64,000 bases of DNA from Sphingomonas sp. Y57 (GTDB lineage: Bacteria; Pseudomonadota; Alphaproteobacteria; Sphingomonadales; Sphingomonadaceae). The notes under the pieces are model-generated. The model made no database searches. It was not told where the DNA came from and saw only the letters and a program-made list of their open reading frames with translations. Shown one piece after another: positions 48,458 through 57,738 of the stretch. Numbering within the stretch: the first letter of the stretch is position 1; the number at the start of each line of letters is the position of its first letter. The DNA is taken from NCBI RefSeq assembly GCF_001015195.1, contig NZ_LDES01000038.1:124001-188000 (forward strand). Reading direction: 5' to 3'. A program made the position numbers and the translations under genes.

Positions 48458-49644
48458 GCGCAGCGCTCCACCACCATGGCGATGCCCTGGCCGCCGCCGA
48501 TGCACATGGTGATCAGGCCGTAGCGGCCGCCGATGCGCTCCAGCTCATAGACGGTCTTGACGGTCAGGATCGCGCCGGTCGCGCCGACCGGATGGCCGAG
48601 CGCGACGCCCGATCCGTTCGGATTTACCTTGTCGGGATCGAAGCCCAGCTCCTGCGCCACCGCGCAGGCCTGCGCGGCGAACGCCTCATTGGCCTCGATC
48701 ACGTCGATGTCGGCCAGGGTCAGGCCGGCGCGTTCCAGCGCGATCGGCACCGCCTTGATCGGGCCGACGCCCATGTAGAGTGGCTCGACCCCGGCATGGC
48801 CCCAGCTCAGGATCTTCGCGAGCGGCTTCAGCCCCTTGGCGTCGACCGCCTTCTTCGTTGCGAGCACGATCATCGCCGCGCCGTCGTTGATGCCGCTGGC
48901 ATTGGCGGCGGTGACGGTGCCGTCCTTCTTGAAGACGGGACGCAGCTTGGCCAGTTCCTCGGCCGAGACGTCGCCGCGGACATGCTCGTCGGTGTCGAAG
49001 GCGACGACGCCCTTGCGGGTCTTCACCTCGACCGGGACGATCTGCTCCTTGAAGCGGCCTTCGGCGATCGCCTTCGCGGCGCGCTGGTGGCCCTGCAGCG
49101 CCAGCGCGTCCTGCGCTTCGCGGGTGATCTGATAGCGTTCCGCGACATTCTCGGCGGTGATGCCCATATGGACCTTGTCGAACGGATCGCTCAACGCCTC
49201 GATGAGGCCGTCGGTCATCTCGACATTGCCCATCTTGGTGCCCCAGCGCGCGCCCTTCACGACATGGGGGACACGGCTCATCACCTCGGCGCCACCGGCG
49301 ATCACGATGTCCGATTCGCCCAGCACCATTGCCTTGGCACCGCTGATGATCGCCTCGACGCCCGATCCGCACAGCCGGTTGAGGGTCAGCGCGGGCGTCT
49401 CGATGGGGATGCCGGCGTTCACGCTCACCATGCGCGCCAGATAGGCGTCGCGCGGCTCGGTCGGCATCACCTGGCCCATCACCACATTCTGCACGTCCCC
49501 GGGTTCGAGCCCGGCCCGTTCGAGAGCGGCCTTTGCGACGATCACGCCGAGCTCGGCCGGGGGAACGTCCTTCAGCGCGCCGCCGAAGTCGGCGATCGCG
49601 GTCCGCGCGGCGCCGACGATGTAGATGTCTTGGATCTGGGCCAT
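48454..49644 (-). CDS. acetyl-CoA acetyltransferase (thiolase)
   Basis: A 396-residue degradative/biosynthetic thiolase that condenses or cleaves acetoacetyl-CoA, and beta-ketothiolase substrates more widely. The acylated active-site cysteine is Cys92 in LNRLCGSGVEAI. The late catalytic motifs are IEANEAFAAQ, LGHPVGATGA and the C-terminal MCIGGGQGIAMV with the base cysteine. It sits inside the propionyl-CoA module, which is typical when odd-chain or branched-chain degradation feeds it. It may also serve polyhydroxybutyrate or ketone-body metabolism with the dehydrogenase at 53780. Confidence 0.95.
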   Translation of the reverse strand: MAQIQDIYIVGAARTAIADFGGALKDVPPAELGVIVAKAALERAGLEPGDVQNVVMGQVMPTEPRDAYLARMVSVNAGIPIETPALTLNRLCGSGVEAIISGAKAMVLGESDIVIAGGAEVMSRVPHVVKGARWGTKMGNVEMTDGLIEALSDPFDKVHMGITAENVAERYQITREAQDALALQGHQRAAKAIAEGRFKEQIVPVEVKTRKGVVAFDTDEHVRGDVSAEELAKLRPVFKKDGTVTAANASGINDGAAMIVLATKKAVDAKGLKPLAKILSWGHAGVEPLYMGVGPIKAVPIALERAGLTLADIDVIEANEAFAAQACAVAQELGFDPDKVNPNGSGVALGHPVGATGAILTVKTVYELERIGGRYGLITMCIGGGQGIAMVVERCA

Positions 49645-49682
49645 GGAAAGGGTTCCTGCTGCTGGGGTCCGCGCTTCTCTGC

Positions 49683-51215
49683 TCAGAGCGGGATGTTGTC
49701 GTGTTTCTTCCAGGGATTCTCGAGGCTCTTGTTCTTGAGCTTGCGAAGACCCAGGGCGATCCGCTTGCGGGTCGAATGCGGCATGATCACCTCGTCGATG
49801 AAGCCCTTCGAGGCCGCCACGAACGGGTTGGCGAAGCGATCCTCATATTCCCTGGTCCGCTGGGCGATCTTCTCGGCGTCGCCGATGTCCTTGCGGAAGA
49901 TGATCTCGACCGCGCCCTTGGCGCCCATCACCGCGATCTCGGCGGTCGGCCAGGCGTAGTTGAGGTCGCCCCGAAGATGCTTCGATGCCATGACGTCATA
50001 GGCGCCGCCATAGGCCTTGCGGGTGATGACGGTGATCTTGGGGACGGTCGCTTCGCCATAGGCGAACAGCAGCTTGGCGCCATGCTTGATGATGCCGTTA
50101 TGCTCCTGCGCCGTGCCCGGCAGAAAACCGGGAACATCGACGAAGGTGACGATCGGGATGTCGAAGGCGTCGCAGAAGCGGACGAAACGCGCCGCCTTCT
50201 TCGACGAATTGATGTCGAGGCAGCCCGCCAGCACCATCGGCTGGTTGGCGACGATGCCGACCGGGCGGCCCTCGATCCGGCCGAAGCCGATCACGATGTT
50301 GGCGGCGTGGTTCGGCTGGATTTCGAAGAAGTCGCCCTCGTCGACGACTTTCGCGATCAGCTCCTTCATGTCGTAGGGCTTGGTCGCGCTGTCCGGGATC
50401 AGCGTGTCGAGGCTCGGCTCGGTGCGGTCCCAGGGGTCGTCGGTCGGCCGCTCGGGCAGGTCGTGCCGGTTCGACAGCGGCAGGAAGTCGACGAACTCGC
50501 GCACCGACAGGAGGGCCTCGATGTCGTTGTCGAAGGCGTTGTCGGCGACGGAGGTCTTGGTGGTGTGGGTGACGGCGCCGCCCAGTTCCTCCTGCGTCAC
50601 CACCTCATTGGTGACCGTCTTCACCACGTCGGGGCCGGTCACGAACATGAACGACGAATCCTTCACCATGAAGATGAAGTCGGTCATCGCCGGCGAATAG
50701 ACCGCGCCGCCCGCGCAGGGCCCCATGATCACGCTGATCTGCGGCACCACGCCCGACGCCAGAATGTTGCGCTGGAACACTTCGGCATAGCCGCCCAGCG
50801 AGGCGACGCCTTCCTGGATGCGGGCGCCGCCCGAGTCGTTGAGGCCGATCACGGGCGCTCCGACCTTCATCGCCATGTCCATGATCTTGCAGATCTTCTG
50901 CGCGTGGCGCTCGCTGAGCGCACCGCCATAGACGGTGAAGTCCTGACTGAAGACGAAGACGAGGCGGCCGTTGACCGTGCCCGATCCGGTGACGACGCCA
51001 TCGCCGGGAATATGCTCGGCTTCCATGCCGAAATCGGTGCAGTTGTGCTCGACATACATGTCGAGCTCCTCGAAGCTGTCGGGATCGAGCAGCACCTCGA
51101 TGCGCTCGCGCGCGGTCAGCTTGCCTTTGCGGTGCTGCGCCTCGATGCGCTTCTCGCCACCGCCGAGCCGCGCTGCGGCACGCTTTTCCTCGAGCTTCTG
51201 CAGGATCGCCAGCAT
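49683..51215 (-). CDS. pccB: propionyl-CoA carboxylase beta subunit (carboxyltransferase)
   Basis: A 510-residue acyl-CoA carboxyltransferase that moves the carboxyl group from biotin to propionyl-CoA. The two crotonase-like halves are visible: [40 protein letters not shown] and [20 protein letters not shown] in the first; [40 protein letters not shown] and [14 protein letters not shown] in the second. First gene of the minus-strand propionate module and divergent from the ScfR-type regulator, 127 bp away. The start at 51215 gives [13 protein letters not shown], the family start; longer in-frame options enter the regulatory region. Confidence 0.96.
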   Translation of the reverse strand: MLAILQKLEEKRAAARLGGGEKRIEAQHRKGKLTARERIEVLLDPDSFEELDMYVEHNCTDFGMEAEHIPGDGVVTGSGTVNGRLVFVFSQDFTVYGGALSERHAQKICKIMDMAMKVGAPVIGLNDSGGARIQEGVASLGGYAEVFQRNILASGVVPQISVIMGPCAGGAVYSPAMTDFIFMVKDSSFMFVTGPDVVKTVTNEVVTQEELGGAVTHTTKTSVADNAFDNDIEALLSVREFVDFLPLSNRHDLPERPTDDPWDRTEPSLDTLIPDSATKPYDMKELIAKVVDEGDFFEIQPNHAANIVIGFGRIEGRPVGIVANQPMVLAGCLDINSSKKAARFVRFCDAFDIPIVTFVDVPGFLPGTAQEHNGIIKHGAKLLFAYGEATVPKITVITRKAYGGAYDVMASKHLRGDLNYAWPTAEIAVMGAKGAVEIIFRKDIGDAEKIAQRTREYEDRFANPFVAASKGFIDEVIMPHSTRKRIALGLRKLKNKSLENPWKKHDNIPL

Positions 51216-51262
51216 AGGACCATGGGCTCCTTGGGATTCGTAATGCGGCCCCCTTTTCAAGC

Positions 51263-51317
51263 TTTGCCCGATAAGGCAAATGTGAACTTGCGGACTTGCG
51301 AAGTCCCTATTTGCAAA
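51263..51317. promoter_or_regulatory. candidate operator for the ScfR/RamB-type regulator
   Basis: Between the divergent pccB and regulator genes lie TTTGCC CGATAA GGCAAA (51263-51280, a perfect 6-6-6 inverted repeat), two tandem copies of ACTTGCG (51286-51292, 51294-51300), and TTTGCAAA (51310-51317, self-complementary). RamB-type regulators of propionate/acetate genes bind TTTGCAAA-like sites in actinobacteria, which makes this a plausible binding array. No binding data are available here. Confidence 0.5.
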
Positions 51318-51342
51318 ATCGACCTCCAAAGGGATGCAGACC

Positions 51343-52764
51343 ATGGCACGACGCACCGGAGCGCGCCTCTTCGCGGGGCATGAGCTGCGCGCGCTGCGGC
51401 AGCGGGTCGGGCTCGGCCAGGCGGCGATGGCGTCCCGGGTGGGGCTGTCGGTTTCCTATCTGTCCCAGCTTGAAAATGATGACCGGCCGATAACTCCGGC
51501 GGTGGGGGAGGCCTTTGCCAAGGCCTTTCCGATCGACTGGAACCGCGACACCGCGGGCGACGCGGAACGGCGGCTGGCGGCGCTGCGCGAGGCGTTCGCC
51601 GACCCCTTGTTCGCTACCGCTGAAGTCGGCCCGCAGATGCTCCACCGCATGGTCGAGCAGCAGCCGGTGTTCGCCGATCAATTCGTCCGTCTCCACGACG
51701 CCTGGCGCCGCGCCGAGGAGCGGCTCCAGCTCGTTGACGACCGGATTGCCAGCGGCGTTCCCGGCGACGACCGGCTGCCGTGGGAGGAGGTGCGCGACTG
51801 GTTTCACGAGGAGGGTAATTATGTCGATGCGATCGACCGTGCCGCCGAGGCGCTGGCCGAGGAGCTCGATGCCGAGCCCCTGCCCGAGGCGCTGATCGCG
51901 CATGCGCTCAAGCAGCGCCATGGGGTCGACATGGTCACCGCGGCCGACGACGGCGGCGGCATGTTGCGTCGCTTCGATCCGGCGCGCGGATTGCTGACGA
52001 TCGGATCGGCGCAGCCGCCCGAGACGCGCCGCTTCATGATGGCGCACCAGCTCGTTCAGCTCGACCTGCACCATGAGATCGCCTCGGTCGCCGCCGAGGG
52101 GCGCTTCCGCGCGGCGGAGGCCTTCCCGCTGCTTTCCGTCGGCCTCGCCAACTATGCGGCGGGGGCGCTGCTGATGCCCTATCGGCGCTTCCGCGATACC
52201 GCGCGGGGGCTGCGCCACGACATCGACCGGCTGTGCCAGCGCTTCGGCGTCAGTTTCGAACAGGCGTGTCACCGGCTGTCGACGCTGCAACGCCCGGCCG
52301 AGCGCGGTATCCCCTTCTTCTTCTGCCGGGTCGACATGGCGGGCAACATCACCAAGCGCCATTCGGCGACGCGGCTGCAATTTGCCCGCTTCGGCGGCGC
52401 CTGCCCGCTGTGGATCGTGCACGAGGCGGTGGCGATCCCCGATCGCATCCTGGTCCAGCTCGCGGAGATGCCCGACGGGGTGCGCTACGTGCAGATGGCA
52501 AAGGGGCTGGTCAAGCCGTCGGGCAGTTTCACCCGCGCCCCGCGCCGCTTCGCCGTCGCGCTCGGCTGCGAGGTCGAACATGCCCGCGACTTCATCTATG
52601 CCGACGCCCTTGATCTCGGCAATCCGGGTGCGGCCACGCCGATCGGCATCTCGTGCCGGCTGTGCCCGCGCGAGCATTGCGATCAGCGCGCCTTCCCGCC
52701 GGCCGGCCGGCCGATCGAGGTCGATGCCGACCGGCGCGACGTGGTGCCTTATCGGCTGAGCTGA
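51343..52764 (+). CDS. short-chain fatty acyl-CoA regulator (ScfR/RamB-type)
   Basis: A 473-residue transcription factor. The N-terminal XRE helix-turn-helix is at residues 10-65 ([40 protein letters not shown]). The middle carries an M78/IrrE-like domain whose zinc motif is degenerate ([16 protein letters not shown] instead of HExxH). A C-terminal DUF2083-type domain ends with [20 protein letters not shown], a cysteine cluster that may bind metal. The family senses short-chain acyl-CoAs and controls propionate genes, which matches its place divergent from pccB. The ATG at 51343 has AAAGGGA 9 nt upstream; the one at 51334 is an alternative. Confidence 0.88.
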   Translation: MARRTGARLFAGHELRALRQRVGLGQAAMASRVGLSVSYLSQLENDDRPITPAVGEAFAKAFPIDWNRDTAGDAERRLAALREAFADPLFATAEVGPQMLHRMVEQQPVFADQFVRLHDAWRRAEERLQLVDDRIASGVPGDDRLPWEEVRDWFHEEGNYVDAIDRAAEALAEELDAEPLPEALIAHALKQRHGVDMVTAADDGGGMLRRFDPARGLLTIGSAQPPETRRFMMAHQLVQLDLHHEIASVAAEGRFRAAEAFPLLSVGLANYAAGALLMPYRRFRDTARGLRHDIDRLCQRFGVSFEQACHRLSTLQRPAERGIPFFFCRVDMAGNITKRHSATRLQFARFGGACPLWIVHEAVAIPDRILVQLAEMPDGVRYVQMAKGLVKPSGSFTRAPRRFAVALGCEVEHARDFIYADALDLGNPGAATPIGISCRLCPREHCDQRAFPPAGRPIEVDADRRDVVPYRLS

Positions 52765-52832
52765 GAAAGTCCTTGCCCGGCCGGGGGGCGGGGGGTGTAG
52801 GCTGTCGCCGCATCAGGGAGAGGAGAACGGGC

Positions 52833-53297
52833 ATGCGACCCATCACCCGCGCGATCGTCGCCGCGACCGCCCTGTCCGGATCGCTTGACCTGCTCAGCGC
52901 CTTTGCGTTCAGTGCGATCAAGGGGGTCGGCCCGCTCCGGGTGCTGCAGGGGGTGGCGGCGGGGCCTTTCGGCGATCCGATGGTCCAGGGGGCGAGCGTG
53001 CCGGTCGCGCTCGCCGGGTTGATCGTCCATTATGCGCTGATGACGGTGATGGTGACCGTCTTCATGGCCGCGGCGACGCTGCTGTCTTTCATCCTGCGCC
53101 GGCCACTGCTGTGGGGCACGCTCTATGGGCTCGGCCTCTATCTGGTGATGTATTGGATCGTCCTGCCGCTGCGCTGGCCCGAACTCTTCCCGCGCACCGG
53201 CGCCTGGGACGTCGGCAACGCGCTCTTCTCGCACCTGGTCTGCGTCGGCCTGCCCATGGGCTGGGTCGCCGACCGGGTGTTGCGAAAGGAGGCGTAG
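52833..53297 (+). CDS. small four-helix inner-membrane protein
   Basis: 154 residues with about four hydrophobic segments (AIVAATALSGSLDLLSAFAF, VPVALAGLIVHYALMTVMVTVF, and LLWGTLYGLGLYLVMYWIVL, then LFSHLVCVGLPMGWVADRVL). It resembles YagU/DUF1440-like membrane proteins, but the match is not strong enough for a name. AGGAGA lies at a good distance before the ATG, so expression from this start is likely. It follows the ScfR-type regulator by 68 bp and precedes a palindromic repeat. Function unknown. Confidence 0.75.
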   Translation: MRPITRAIVAATALSGSLDLLSAFAFSAIKGVGPLRVLQGVAAGPFGDPMVQGASVPVALAGLIVHYALMTVMVTVFMAAATLLSFILRRPLLWGTLYGLGLYLVMYWIVLPLRWPELFPRTGAWDVGNALFSHLVCVGLPMGWVADRVLRKEA

Positions 53298-53327
53298 GTC
53301 TCGGCGCTTCGCTCGCCAACTCTCCTC

Positions 53328-53407
53328 GTCATTCCGGCGGAGGCCGGAATCTCGGGAGAGCCGGTGGCGCTCCTCTCCTGAGACCCCGGCCTCCGCCGGG
53401 GTGGCGA
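53328..53407. repeat. palindromic repeat, well-preserved copy
   Basis: The left arm is CGTCATTCCGGCGGAGGCCG and the right arm ends CCCCGGCCTCCGCCGGGGTG. Arms are mostly complementary, with a few changes that preserve pairing within each arm (ATTCC against GGGGT differs; inner GGCGGAGGCC pairs fully). It lies between the convergent small membrane protein and DUF952 genes. Confidence 0.75.
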
Positions 53408-53414
53408 TCCTCGG

Positions 53415-53762
53415 TTACCCCGCCACCGGCAGCCGGACCGCGCCCTCATCGTCCCGCTCCAGCGGGCCGTAGGCGATCACGCTGTCCAGCGTCAGCATCC
53501 CGTAGAGATGCGGGAACAGCGCGCCGCCCCGCGACGGTTCCCAGCGCAGCGCATCGCCGAGCGTGGACAGGTCGACGGCGGCCACGAACAATCCCTCCCT
53601 GCCGGCGAAATGCTTCGCCACCGTCTCGTCCAGCTGCGCCGCTGTCGACAGATGGACATATCCGTCGGCAAGGTCGACCGGCGCGCCGGCGAAATGGCCG
53701 TCGGCTTTGAGCCGGGCCATCTCGTCGGCGAGCAGGACCTTGTAGGCGATCTGGTCGGCCAT
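53415..53762 (-). CDS. DUF952 family protein
   Basis: A 115-residue cytoplasmic protein of the DUF952 family. The pattern is AYKVLLADEMARLKADGHFA at the start, then GAPVDLADGYVHLSTAAQLDETV (the DGYVHLS block is the family hallmark) and a C-terminal FPHLYGMLTLDSVIAYGPLER. Function is unknown; it is widespread in alphaproteobacteria as a small ADP-ribosyltransferase-like fold, which I recall but cannot confirm. It is 17 bp ahead of the 3-hydroxybutyryl-CoA dehydrogenase stop on the same strand and follows that gene in the transcript. Confidence 0.88.
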   Translation of the reverse strand: MADQIAYKVLLADEMARLKADGHFAGAPVDLADGYVHLSTAAQLDETVAKHFAGREGLFVAAVDLSTLGDALRWEPSRGGALFPHLYGMLTLDSVIAYGPLERDDEGAVRLPVAG

Positions 53763-53779
53763 GGCGGGGTGTTCGGTCC

Positions 53780-54649
53780 TCAGAAGCTCGGAACCGGGGT
53801 TTCGCCCGAATAATCGTAGAAGCCCTTGCCGGTCTTGCGGCCGAGCCAGCCGGCCTCGACGAGCTTCGACAGGATCGGGGCAGGGCGATATTTGGGATCG
53901 CCGAAATCGGACTGGAGCACGCGGAGCACCTCCATCAGCGTGTCGAGGCCGATCATGTCGGCCAGCGTCAGCGGACCCATCGGATGACCGAGGCCCAGCT
54001 TCACGCCCGCATCGATGTCGGGGATCGAGGCGAGCCGCTCACCCACCGCGAAGAAGGCCTCGTTGAGCAAGGGCAGCAGGATGCGATTGACGACGAAGCC
54101 AGGGCTGTCGGCCGCGAGGATCGTCGTCTTGCCGGTGCGGCGGCCGAATTCCTCGGCGGCTTCGACCGCCTCCGCGCTCGTGGCGAGGCCCTTGATCAGC
54201 TCGAGCAGCGGCATCAGCGGCACGGGGTTGAAGAAGTGCATGCCGATGAATCGCGCCGGATCGGTCGAAGCCTGGGCGAGCCGGGTGATCGAGATCGACG
54301 AGGTGTTGGTGGCGAGGATCGCGTGGGGGGCGAGCACCTTGCCGATATTCTCGAAGATGGTGCGCTTGATCGCTTCGCGCTCGGTCGCCGCCTCGATGAT
54401 CAGGTCGGCCGCGCGCATCGCCGAAAGGTCGCCGACCGGCTCGATCAGGTCGACCGCGGCGTCGCGCTTGCCGGCGTCGAGCTTGCCGCGCTCCACCGCC
54501 TTGTCGAGCAGCTTGACGATCCCGGCCTTGCCCTTGGCCGCGACGTCGACCGACACGTCGGACAGCAGAACCTTCAACCCCGCCTGGGCCGCGATCTGCG
54601 CGATTCCCGCGCCCATCTGTCCCGCCCCGACGACTCCGATGATGTCCAT
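53780..54649 (-). CDS. 3-hydroxybutyryl-CoA dehydrogenase
   Basis: A 289-residue NAD(P)-dependent 3-hydroxyacyl-CoA dehydrogenase. The Rossmann start is [20 protein letters not shown]. The catalytic block [20 protein letters not shown] carries the His-Glu dyad region, and [20 protein letters not shown] and [20 protein letters not shown] form the C-terminal domain. It interconverts 3-hydroxybutyryl- and acetoacetyl-CoA. With the thiolase at 48454 it could link acetyl-CoA to butanoyl or poly-hydroxybutyrate metabolism. The start giving MDIIGVV is used; a longer open stretch upstream is not coding. It lies between queG and DUF952 on one strand. Confidence 0.95.
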   Translation of the reverse strand: MDIIGVVGAGQMGAGIAQIAAQAGLKVLLSDVSVDVAAKGKAGIVKLLDKAVERGKLDAGKRDAAVDLIEPVGDLSAMRAADLIIEAATEREAIKRTIFENIGKVLAPHAILATNTSSISITRLAQASTDPARFIGMHFFNPVPLMPLLELIKGLATSAEAVEAAEEFGRRTGKTTILAADSPGFVVNRILLPLLNEAFFAVGERLASIPDIDAGVKLGLGHPMGPLTLADMIGLDTLMEVLRVLQSDFGDPKYRPAPILSKLVEAGWLGRKTGKGFYDYSGETPVPSF

Positions 54650-54684
54650 GCTGTTCCCTCCGACGACTCTGTTCGGGGCCGCTG

Positions 54685-55833
54685 TTATCGGGCGATCGGG
54701 GTCACCGCAATCTCCGCGTCCCATTCGGCGATGACGTCCGGCTCCCTTTCGCCGGGGCGCCGCGCCACGCGCTCGGCGGCGAAGCGGGCTGGAGCGAGCC
54801 GGCCGAGGGCCCAGACGGCGGTGCCGCGCACCACCGGGGCGGGGTCGTCGAGCAGTGCGACAACCGGCGGCACCAACCTTCCCAGGCCGCTGTTGCCGGC
54901 CGCCACCAGCGCATTGCGCAGCATCCGGTCGCGGCCGATCCGCTTGATCGGCGATCCCGCGAACACCGCACGAAAGCCGGCGTCGTCGAGGCCGAGCAGA
55001 TCCTCCAGCTCCGGCGCTGCGAGTTCGGCGCGGGCGGCGAAGGCGCGGTTGGCAGCGGCGGCCTCGGCAAACTTGTTCCAGGGGCAGACCGCCAGGCAAT
55101 CGTCGCAGCCATAGATGCGGTTGCCGATCGGCGCGCGGAACTGCGCCGGGATCGGACCCTTATGTTCGATCGTCAGGTAGGAGATGCATCGCCGCGCGTC
55201 GACGACATAGGGGTACGGGAAGGCATCGGTCGGGCACGCCGCCTGGCAGGCCGAACAACTCCCGCAGCGGTCGTCATGCGCGTCGTCGGGGGGCAGATCG
55301 AGACTGGTCATGATCGCGGCGAGGAACAGCCAGCTGCCATGCACGCGCGAGACGAGGTTGCTGTGCTTGCCTTGCCAGCCGAGGCCAGCCGCCGCCGCCA
55401 GCGGCTTTTCCATCACCGGCGCGGTATCGACAAAGACCTTCAGCGCGCCGCCCGCTCGCTCGACCAGCCAGCGCGCGAGATGCTTGAGCGCCTTCTTGAC
55501 GACGTCGTGATAGTCGGTGCCTTGCGCATAGACCGAGATTCGGCCGATGCCGGGCTCGTCGGCCAACCGCATTGGATTCTCGCGCGGCGCATAACTCATG
55601 CCGAGCATGATCAGGCTACGCGCGTCGGGCCACAGCCCCTGCGGCCGGGCACGCTCGCCCTTGCGCGCCTCCATCCACGCCATCGATCCGTGCGCGCCCG
55701 CCGCCAGCCACGCCTCGAGCCGGGCCGCGCTCTCCGGTGCGGCGTCGGCGCGCGCGAAGCCGCAGGCGGTGAAGCCCAGCTTCAGCGCCTCGTCCCGGAT
55801 CGCCTCGCGCAGGGAGAAGGGGTCCTCGGTCAT
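54685..55833 (-). CDS. queG: epoxyqueuosine reductase
   Basis: A 382-residue cobalamin- and iron-sulfur-dependent enzyme that reduces epoxyqueuosine in tRNA to queuosine, the last step of queuosine synthesis. It has the two 4Fe-4S motifs [16 protein letters not shown] and [13 protein letters not shown], and the cobalamin-site region [25 protein letters not shown]-like C-terminal region ([18 protein letters not shown]) matches longer QueG forms. The start at 55833 gives [12 protein letters not shown]; an earlier in-frame start at 55890 is less typical. It is 35 bp upstream of the dehydrogenase gene on the same strand. Confidence 0.95.
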   Translation of the reverse strand: MTEDPFSLREAIRDEALKLGFTACGFARADAAPESAARLEAWLAAGAHGSMAWMEARKGERARPQGLWPDARSLIMLGMSYAPRENPMRLADEPGIGRISVYAQGTDYHDVVKKALKHLARWLVERAGGALKVFVDTAPVMEKPLAAAAGLGWQGKHSNLVSRVHGSWLFLAAIMTSLDLPPDDAHDDRCGSCSACQAACPTDAFPYPYVVDARRCISYLTIEHKGPIPAQFRAPIGNRIYGCDDCLAVCPWNKFAEAAAANRAFAARAELAAPELEDLLGLDDAGFRAVFAGSPIKRIGRDRMLRNALVAAGNSGLGRLVPPVVALLDDPAPVVRGTAVWALGRLAPARFAAERVARRPGEREPDVIAEWDAEIAVTPIAR

Positions 55834-55883
55834 TCCCGGTGAATCTAGAAGGGTCGCGAGCAAAACCAAAGCTTCTCCCTTTT

Positions 55884-55914
55884 CCGTCATGCCGAACTTG
55901 TTTCAGCATGACGG
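55884..55914. repeat. short palindrome CCGTCATGC...GCATGACGG
   Basis: CCGTCATGC (55884-55892) and GCATGACGG (55906-55914) are perfect 9-bp complements around CGAACTTGTTTCA. The form resembles a stand-alone hairpin element common in sphingomonad intergenic DNA. It lies between the divergent queG and msrB genes, so it is not a normal terminator position. Confidence 0.55.
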
Positions 55915-56003
55915 CTCTCATTGGTCCTGTTCGTCTTCGTAACTATCGCCAAGGTTGCCGCGTATCTTCTCCGTCACCACATGGGAGCGGAAGGAGCAGG
56001 GTG

Positions 56004-56492
56004 ATGACGGTCGATCGACGCACGGTCCTGGGCGCTGGCATCGCGGCCGCGGTGACGGCGATCATCGCCGGCCGAGCCTTCTCGGCGCCGAAGCGGGCCT
56101 ATGCCTTCACGCTGAGCGACGCCGAATGGCGCAAGCGGCTGAGTCCCCTCGCCTATGCCGTGCTCCGCGAGGAGGCGACCGAGCGGGCGTTCACCAGCCC
56201 GCTCAACAAGGAGCATCGCGCCGGCACCTTCCTGTGCGCCGGCTGCGCGCTGCCATTGTTCAGCTCGGCGACCAAGTTCGACAGCGGGACCGGCTGGCCC
56301 AGCTTCTGGCGACCGCTGCCGCGTTCGGTCGACACCAGCACCGACTACAAGATCGGCGTGCCACGCACTGCGGTGAGTTGCCACCGTTGCGGGGGCCATC
56401 TCGGGCATGTCTTCGACGACGGGCCGCCGCCGACAGGCAAGCGCTATTGCATGAACGGCGCGGCGCTGAGCTTCGTGGCGAAGGCGGCCTGA
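56004..56492 (+). CDS. msrB: Tat-exported peptide-methionine (R)-S-oxide reductase
   Basis: 162 residues. A twin-arginine-type signal (MTVDRRTVLGAGIAAAVTAIIAGRAFSAPKR) precedes an MsrB domain. The structural zinc cysteines are Cys78/Cys81 (FLCAGC) and Cys126/Cys129 (SCHRC), and the catalytic cysteine is Cys149 in GKRYCMNGAAL. The family block KFDSGTGWPSFW is present. It repairs methionine-R-sulfoxide in exported proteins, presumably in the periplasm. AAGGAG 7 nt before the ATG fixes the start. Most alphaproteobacterial MsrB proteins are cytoplasmic, so export is notable. Confidence 0.92.
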   Translation: MTVDRRTVLGAGIAAAVTAIIAGRAFSAPKRAYAFTLSDAEWRKRLSPLAYAVLREEATERAFTSPLNKEHRAGTFLCAGCALPLFSSATKFDSGTGWPSFWRPLPRSVDTSTDYKIGVPRTAVSCHRCGGHLGHVFDDGPPPTGKRYCMNGAALSFVAKAA

Positions 56493-56510
56493 GACAAGTC
56501 CTTCTCCAAC

Positions 56511-56538
56511 CATCATCCCGGCCTCCGCCGGAATGATG
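56511..56538. repeat. single-arm remnant of the palindromic repeat
   Basis: CATCATCCCGGC CTCC GCCGGAATGATG is a lone arm of the family at 11616, itself an imperfect 12-bp-stem hairpin. It lies just after msrB and in front of the terminator at 56545, so the two hairpins stand next to each other. Confidence 0.6.
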
Positions 56539-56544
56539 GGGAGA

Positions 56545-56590
56545 TAAAGAAAAAGCCCGGCCTCCCCGTGGGGAAGCCGGGCCTTTCGGT
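56545..56590 (-). terminator. strong rho-independent terminator of the cold-shock gene
   Basis: On the minus strand the hairpin GCCCGGC...GCCGGGC, with the inner GGGGA/TCCCC pair part, is followed by TTTTTCTTTAT, a classical T tract. It lies 16 bp after the cold-shock stop at 56607. On the plus strand the same stem is followed only by TTTC, so it could weakly stop the msrB transcript too. Confidence 0.8.
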
Positions 56591-56606
56591 CGCCGAGGCG
56601 CCTCGC

Positions 56607-57392
56607 TCAGCTGAGCGGGGTGAGGTTCACCGCCGCGTACTTGCCGCGACGATCGACCTCCAGCTCGAACTCGAGCCGGTCGCCTTCGTTGAGGTTGGTC
56701 ATTCCGGCGCGTTCGACCGCCGAGATGTGCACGAAGGCATCGGGCTGTCCGTCATCGCGCTGGATGAAGCCGAAGCCCTTCATCGCGTTGAAGAACTTGA
56801 CCGTGCCGCTCGCCTTCTCGCCGGTGAGCTGACGGGCCGGGCCGCCGGCGCCGCCGGCCGCCGGACGCGGACCGCGATCCTCGACCGGGAGCGGCTCGCC
56901 CTCGATCTTGAGGTCGGTCGCCGAGACGCGGCCGCCGCGATCGACGAGCGTGAACTCCAGCGGCTGGCCCTCGGCCAGGCCGGTGAGGCCCGCCTGCTCG
57001 ACCGCCGAGATGTGCACGAACACGTCCTCGCCGCCATCGTCACGGACGATGAAGCCGAAGCCCTTCTGCCCGTTGAAGAATTTGACGACGCCTTTGCCTT
57101 CGCCGATCACCTGGGCGGGCATGCCGCCGCGACCGCCGCCGCCGCCGCCGAAGCCACCGCCGCCGCCGCCACGGAAACCGCCGCCGCCGCCACCGCCGAA
57201 GCGATCACCGCCGCCATATCCGCCGCCGCCGCCGCCGAAGCGATCGCCGCCACCGCCGTAACCGCCGCCGCCGCCGAAACGGTCACCGCCGAAACCGCCA
57301 CCACCATAGCCGCCGTAACTCTCGTCACCGAAGCCGTCGCGCTTGTCCCTGCCGCCGCCGCGCGGACCGCGCTTCCCTCTATCGAAACCCAT
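56607..57392 (-). CDS. cold-shock protein with two cold-shock domains and Gly-rich N-terminus
   Basis: 261 residues from the ATG giving MGFDRGKRGPRGG. The N-terminal 95 or so residues are a basic, Gly-rich low-complexity tract with repeats of DRFGGGG and GGYGGG. Two cold-shock domains follow. The first carries VKFFNGQKGFGFIVRDDGG and DVFVHISAV (RNP1 and RNP2). The second has VKFFNAMKGFGFIQRDDG and AFVHISAV. Such proteins bind single-stranded RNA or DNA and act as RNA chaperones under cold or stationary stress. In-frame ATGs at 57458 and 57461 with GGAAGG close by would add 23 or so residues; I cannot settle between them. Confidence 0.88.
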   Translation of the reverse strand: MGFDRGKRGPRGGGRDKRDGFGDESYGGYGGGGFGGDRFGGGGGYGGGGDRFGGGGGGYGGGDRFGGGGGGGFRGGGGGGFGGGGGGRGGMPAQVIGEGKGVVKFFNGQKGFGFIVRDDGGEDVFVHISAVEQAGLTGLAEGQPLEFTLVDRGGRVSATDLKIEGEPLPVEDRGPRPAAGGAGGPARQLTGEKASGTVKFFNAMKGFGFIQRDDGQPDAFVHISAVERAGMTNLNEGDRLEFELEVDRRGKYAAVNLTPLS

Positions 57393-57738
57393 GCCTTGCA
57401 GTTCTTCCCGAATCTCGCCCCATGCATCGAAAGGAAGCGGCACCGGGCGTGGGTCCATCATCCTTCCGGCGCGTAAAAAATCAGACGCGCCAAACAAAAG
57501 ACATAAAGCAAATATTCCCCATGGGCGAGCGGTTTAATGGTCCTGTACGGGTGATGAACGCGTCGATCGGGTGGAATCGACCGCCGGAATGAGCATGTAA
57601 CCGTATTTTCTGACGCCTTCGGTCCTCCGCAGCGGCTTGATTCGCGTCTAGCGTTGCCCGATCCGCTTTCCGAGTCGCGGCCGGCCCAAGCCTGTCGAGC
57701 GCGACCCTCCCATCATCCATCAGGCCACCAAGGACATC
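57393..57738. other. 346-bp gap: cold-shock leader and terC upstream region
   Basis: No further gene is supported here. The left part is probably the long leader of the cold-shock mRNA, or its N-terminal extension to 57461, including a short AT-rich run near 57473-57515 on the minus strand. The right part, up to the terC ribosome site AAGGA, contains no recognisable manganese-riboswitch (yybP-ykoY) pattern that I can see. Confidence 0.5.

Noticed and set aside
57107-57427. Alanine-rich minus-strand frame within the cold-shock gene
   Set aside because: It is another frame of the same Gly-rich DNA (GCC and GGC repeats read as Ala) and overlaps the cold-shock coding frame. It is not a separate gene.
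57498-57738. yybP-ykoY manganese riboswitch upstream of terC
   Set aside because: I looked for the conserved core of that class in this region and could not find it; the region has no paired structure I can support.
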